From positions 79,501 through 143,500 of the forward strand of contig JAAOOA010000186.1 of the NCBI GenBank assembly GCA_012861695.1: DNA of 64,000 bases. The letters run 5' to 3'. Source of the stretch: Trematomus loennbergii (Eukaryota > Chordata > Actinopteri > Perciformes > Nototheniidae). The translations under genes were made by a program, and so were the position numbers. Below the pieces are notes generated by a model that saw only the letters and a program-made list of their open reading frames with translations, made no database searches and was not told the origin of the DNA. Below are positions 59,779 to 64,000 of this stretch, in pieces (within the stretch, counting starts at the first letter, position 1; each line of letters starts with the position of its first letter).

Positions 59779-60322
59779 GCAAAGTTTTCGCTCCGGGCTT
59801 GCCGAAGGTGTAGTGCGTCTCAGCTGACGAAGATGTGCGTGTTGAACGCCGCGCGGGCCGGGAGCAGTCAGTCGGGCAGGAGGAGCAGTCAGCGGGCAGG
59901 AGGAAGTCGGCAGGAGGAGCTGCCAGCGGGCCCAGCAGAGTCCGCAGCTCCGGAAAAACGGGGCGAATCCACCGATCCCTCACATGGCATGCAGCGGGAG
60001 GGCCATGACATCCGAGGCGTGGATAAGTCCCAGAAGAAGCCGTCAGGTATGCCTTAAGATGGACCAGTGCACCACCACGCTTTCCCCGTCGTCTAAAGCG
60101 CTTTCGGCGAGGCAGGATGCAGGGCAACCGGCACAGGTAGGTGGGGATATTCGACAGTAGAGGGGGGGGGCGATTTATGGTTGCCAGATGTAGGTTTGGG
60201 CAGCAATATCAACTCCAGTGAGGGTCTGAGGTGGAGGAGAGCTTGGCGATCGTAAACGAGCAGAGCAGAGACATTCTGACAAACATAAAACAAAAACAGG
60301 ATAGCTAAAGGTAGAGAGCTGA

Positions 60323-60571
60323 ATCACAGACTCTCTTCAGGTGAGAAGGAAACTCTGCTAATTTCTTCCTCTTCAGTCCTGAGTCTGCCTGCATCTGATC
60401 TGAGGACGCCTTCACACCATAGACTGTATATATAAAGCTTCACACCCTCAGAAATCCAGAGAGTAAAAACACGTCAGAGTCACGTGGAAACCGGCCTTAC
60501 AGGTTGTAGCTGTCAGCCTGCCAGACTCTCCCTCACCTCCCTTATTCAGACTATTAAGAGTTAGATAAAAT
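60323..60571. repeat. Repeat C, first copy
   Basis: TCACAGACTCTCTTCAGGTG followed by AGAAGGAAACTCTGCT... recurs at 61086-61250. Confidence 0.75.
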
Positions 60572-60740
60572 CAGTCACGACTTGTTAGAGCGGGTTCTGA
60601 CACGCCCTGAATTTTTCTCTGATGACGAGAACTCAGAGAACAATCAGACTGCAACTCATTCTGCCTGAAACACTGACAACAGTACATGGAAATCTTTCTA
60701 AACCCATTCTGCTTTCATTCACAATATTTCAGACAGATGT
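60572..60740. repeat. Repeat A, copy 3
   Basis: As 50841-51075, with a deletion of CTTTCACTCAGAGAGAAACC. Confidence 0.85.
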
Positions 60741-61085
60741 TCAAACAGACCCTGGATATGTTTGAGTTATCTTAACTAACCCTAACAAACGAGATCTCGC
60801 TAAGTGGTCCTACGACGCTGGTTATCAACTCAGTAAATCAACCAGGGTTTCACAAACATGGACAAGCGTACTGACAGCGCAGCGTCATACTTCATGATTG
60901 AATAGTAAACTATCATGTTAGACAAATATGAAGACGTTCAACTTTTAACATCCATGAGTTAAACACTTTATCCAGGATAAAAGCCACACAGTTGCACCTG
61001 CAAGGTGAATACAGAACAGCTGGTAAAAAAAAAAATCCAAGTGTTTGAATGCATTCATTAACAGTTTTATGATATCACTGCCTGT
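60741..61085 (+). mobile_element. Diverged Harbinger-like fragment, copy 2
   Basis: As 56484-56810. The same junctions with repeats A and C show that it was duplicated with the unit. Confidence 0.75.
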
Positions 61086-61267
61086 CTACTCACAGACTCT
61101 CTTCAGATCTACTCACAGACTCTCTTCAGGTCTACTCACAGACTCTCTTCAGGTGAGAAGGAAACTCTGCTCATTTCTTCCTCTTCAGTCCTGAGTCTGC
61201 CTGCATCTGATCTGAGGACGCCTTCACACCCTCAGAAATCCAGAGAGTAAAAACACGTCACATAAAA
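61086..61267. repeat. Repeat C, second copy
   Basis: Tandem ACAGACTCTCTTCAG(G/A)TCTAC units, then the same text as 60344-60470. Confidence 0.75.
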
Positions 61268-61506
61268 TCAGTCATGACTTGTTAGAGCGGGTTCTGACAC
61301 GCCCTGCATTTTTCTCTGATGACGAGAACTCAGACAACAATCAGACTGCAGCTCATTCTGCCTGAAACACTGACACAGTACATGGAGATCTTTCTAAACC
61401 CATTCTGCTTTCACTCAGAGAGAAACCCTACACAATATTTCAGACAGATGTTTAGAATCAGCATCAAGAAACATGTGTCCTGTCCAGTGTTGGGCAAGTT
61501 AAATGT
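61268..61506. repeat. Repeat A, copy 4
   Basis: Full-length copy, close to 50841-51075, ending at GTTGGGCAAGTTAAATGTA. Confidence 0.85.
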
Positions 61507-61850
61507 AATACAGTACATATTACTTATTACTGTCTCTTTTAAGTAATAAGTTACATTACAATATTACTGTCTCTGAAATGTAATGAGTCACACTACTTTT
61601 GTCACACTACCAGCTGCTCTTGCAGTAATAAGTAGCACCTTTCTTACTGTCCTAATGTGCACAATGTAGTGACTGCTTTTTCCTCTTTTGTTTTCTTAGT
61701 TGTGTTCTCTGTATTTCATATGTCTGTGTTCTGTGTTCTGTGTAACGTTGCTGCCTTCTTGGCCAGGTCAGCATTGAAAATGAGATTTTATCTCAATGCT
61801 TTTATCTGGTTAAATAAAGGTTAAATAAAATAAAATAAATAAATGTTATA
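61507..61850 (+). mobile_element. MITE fragment and LINE 3' tail
   Basis: TTGGGCAAGTTAAATGTAAT ... TAATAAGTTACATTAC text is MITE-like. From about 61650 a LINE 3' UTR ends in CTGGTTAAATAAAGGTTAAA plus (ATAAA)n. No coding part remains. Confidence 0.6.
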
Positions 61851-62119
61851 TTACTTTTGAGTTGCTTTCACCAAATAACCGCAAAAGAATGGCTATGTAT
61901 TTTAAATGCTAATGTAGTTTAGTGCAGCTCATTATACATCCAGTGAAAGGCAATGTGGTATAGCACAATAACTGTGTAGGCCCTTAAGGCTACTAACAAC
62001 TTATTACACGGCTAGTTGAATACTCGATTCTGATTGGTCAATTCAGAACACGTGACACGTTGTTAATACAGTAGTACAGACAGTTCAGAGTTTACTGAAG
62101 AGTTTAGTGTGTGTTTCAA
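61851..62119. other. No recognisable gene
   Basis: Nothing recognised. Confidence 0.4.
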
Positions 62120-62310
<191 letters not shown>

Positions 62311-62449
62311 TGTGTGTGTAGGGCTTAGGTAGTTTGCCACAAGCTTGCACCTGCAGCTTTTCAGCCCATTGACAGGCAGCAATATTGAGACAATATTGCT
62401 GCCTGTGTTTTAAAAACCTGTCCTTTCATACTGAGCTCAGTTTCCCTGA

Positions 62450-62470
62450 CCCTAACCCTAACCCTAACCC
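62450..62470. repeat. Short telomere-like tract
   Basis: Three CCCTAA hexamers plus CCC, the vertebrate telomere repeat (C-rich strand), in an internal position. Confidence 0.8.
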
Positions 62471-62800
62471 TGCTATCTTAAAGGATAAAAGGCTTAATTT
62501 AAATATAAAAAACGGAGCTTATGTGATCTTAAACATGAATCTAGAATACTTTGATGAATATCCGTTAGAATATAATAACTGTGGCAGAGCATGCAGCAGA
62601 TGGAGCGACTTCCATATCAATTAATCTGCCAATTAATGTCTAGATTAAGGGTTTTGGAATACAGGAATACATCATGTCAGGAAAAAGGGAAGAATGTCGA
62701 TCCCAGTTCCTCAAAATCCACAGTAATGTCAGTAAATGTTCAGTTTAGAGTTTACTGTGTGTGTGTGCAGTTTAGTGTGTTAGTGAAGAGTTTAGTGTGT

Positions 62801-62880
62801 GGGAGGCGTGTGGTGCAGTGGGTTGAGCGTTGGTGTTCGGATCAGGGGGTCACAGGTTCAAACCCTATGAGAGGCCGTCT
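62801..62880 (+). mobile_element. tRNA-derived SINE head
   Basis: GTGGTGCAGTGGGTTGAGCG (A-box-like) and ACAGGTTCAAACCCT (B box GGTTCAAACC) at tRNA spacing, the promoter head of fish tRNA-type SINEs. Confidence 0.65.
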
Positions 62881-63133
62881 AGCTCACAACTCATACTTGG
62901 TCTTACAAACAATATCAGAATCTCACACATACACCATTAAACTCTTTTATACATATAGCTAAACACTTTTACACGCACAATCATACCCTCTTTCACACAC
63001 TTTTGTCTGGGCCATAAATCAAACTTACTTACATACCAAACTGTACTTTCTTAGAAACACTATTATTCCCACTTACAGACAACATCATACTACAATATAA
63101 TACTCTAGAAGTGTATGCAAGATAGAAAACTTT

Positions 63134-63405
63134 GTGTGTGAGAGAGAATGATAGTGTATGTGAGAGAGGGATTGTAGTATGTATGAGGGTATAGTAGTGT
63201 GTGTGTGAGAGAATGATAGTGTATGTGAGAGAGGAATTGTAGTATGTATGAGAGTATAGTAGTGTGTGTGAGAGAGAATGATAGTGTATGTGAGAGAGGA
63301 ATTGTAGTATGTATGAGGGTATAGTAGTGTGTGTGAGAGAGAATGATAGTGTATGTGAGAGAGGGATTGTAGTATGTATGAGGGTATAGTAGTGTGTATG
63401 TGAAA
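63134..63405. repeat. Minisatellite, 65-bp unit
   Basis: Four copies starting at about 63146, 63211, 63276 and 63341 (GAATGATAGTGTATGTGAGA...), period exactly 65 bp. The 116-codon minus-strand frame here is a repeat artefact. Confidence 0.93.
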
Positions 63406-63616
63406 GACAATGCTTGTGTTTTTGAGAGCTTATGACAGTTTATGTGAGAGGACATTGTGCTGGTTGTGAGAGAGTATACTTTAAAAGGACGTCAGGTTGA
63501 TCCAACAGGAAGCCAGTTTAAATATTCATTCCTTGACTGGTTTACAGCCTTGAAAACAAAGCCTGAAGCTGCTCAGAGCACTGCTAGCTACATTTGAGCT
63601 GCAATAAGAACTTTTG

Positions 63617-63950
63617 TTAACACTTTATATTAAGGTGCACCAATTCACCATCAACTAGTTGTTAATTAACATGCATATTAGCAGTATATTGGCTCTTTAT
63701 TAGTCATTATAAAACACCTATTAATGCCTTATTCTACATGACCATATTCTACAAGTAATAGGCCATTAGCTGAGAGTCTTTCCTCAATAACCCTCTAATT
63801 GGTGCTTATTTATTGCAAGTAAGGAAGTTGTTTGGTCTTAATATGCTCAATATGGACCTAATAAGGCAGTAGCACCACAAGAATAGTAATTCTCCCATAA
63901 TAAATATGATCTATCCTTATGTAACAAGACATGAAACTATAAGTGTTAAT
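63617..63950. mobile_element. Dispersed repeat of unknown class
   Basis: Text such as TTAACACTTTATATTAAGGT and TATTAGCAGTATATTGGCTC is one that I recall as widespread in fish genomes. Termini are not visible. Confidence 0.4.
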
Positions 63951-64000
63951 TAAGGTAGGGTAGGTAAGTTTGAGAAACCAGCTCGAGATCGCTAGAATTT

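Larger units (their letters stand above)
56836..60322 (-). mobile_element. L2-like LINE, nearly full length
   Basis: 3.5 kb on the minus strand. It starts near 60120 (RRKRFRRRGKRGGALVHLKA) and runs through APE (MALLNARSIANKTFLLNDFF, DFMFLTETWVHAG, VLISGDFNVHV, ISDHLPVLFT), RT (NFRPISQLPFLSKALERVVY, VLLDLTAAFDTVDHSILL, CGVPQGSILGPILFLLYILP, FHCYADDVQIS) and the C-terminal FVTSRLDYCNALYVGMDQAS. The 3' end has a TTGATTTGATT tail. Several frameshifts, inactive. It interrupts the tandem unit between TCTACTCA and TCACAGACTC. Confidence 0.85.

Noticed and set aside
63105..63455. 116-codon minus-strand protein with THTHYY repeats
   Set aside because: Translation of the 65-bp minisatellite, no other support.

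Overview
This is vertebrate, almost certainly teleost, genomic DNA. The evidence is intron-bearing genes with canonical GT/AG splice sites, dense microsatellites, several LINE clades typical of fish, many hAT and Harbinger-like DNA transposons, and one large fish-type NLR immune gene (pyrin, FISNA-NACHT, LRR, B30.2). The exact species cannot be told from the sequence. A percomorph is my guess only.

Layout. 1-7.3 kb is gene-poor: a 23-bp minisatellite, a ~400-bp tandem duplication, a 983-bp Harbinger-like element and a 35-bp minisatellite. 7.3-9.3 kb is a hAT element with a perfect 8-bp target-site duplication (TSD). 9.4-12.6 kb (minus strand) is an intron-containing, hAT-transposase-derived gene with a BED zinc finger. 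12.65-13.07 kb is a hAT MITE. 13.9-15.9 kb (minus) holds exons of a BEN-domain gene with a frameshift. 16.1-17.0 kb (minus) holds a broken retrotransposon gag with a primer-binding-site-like motif and a candidate LTR. 18.8-19.1 kb is a decayed transposase. 19.3-22.5 kb is a hAT element with a second DNA transposon nested inside it, followed by a nearly perfect snapback palindrome.

24.6-52.2 kb (minus) is one NLR-type gene spread over at least 11 exons. Its first four visible exons join in phase (N-terminal exon, Ala/Gly-Pro/Gly repeat exon, pyrin domain, FISNA-NACHT), followed by five 174-nt LRR exons, a 45-nt exon and a B30.2 exon. Its introns are packed with transposons: a microsatellite-inserted Tx1-type LINE inside a hAT element, a LINE with ORF1/APE/RT remnants, a 1,063-bp hAT, an RLE-type (R2-like) LINE sitting exactly between two GT microsatellites, and two LINE 3' ends. 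One LRR exon has lost a base at its acceptor, the last junction is out of phase, and the B30.2 exon has a 1-nt deletion, so the gene is probably a pseudogene or uses exon skipping and a truncated 3' end.

52.6-56.2 kb contains three tandem copies of the Harbinger-like element embedded in a 21-bp minisatellite. 56.2-61.5 kb is a tandem array of a ~0.7-0.8-kb unit, interrupted by a nearly complete but frameshifted L2-like LINE. 61.5-64 kb is LINE tail, a GT microsatellite, a short telomere-like tract, a tRNA-derived SINE head and a 65-bp minisatellite. I see no CRISPR, prokaryotic system or intact viral genome. The most noteworthy content is the set of microsatellite-embedded LINEs, the NLR gene with its decay pattern and in-exon repeat expansions, and the domesticated-looking hAT gene.
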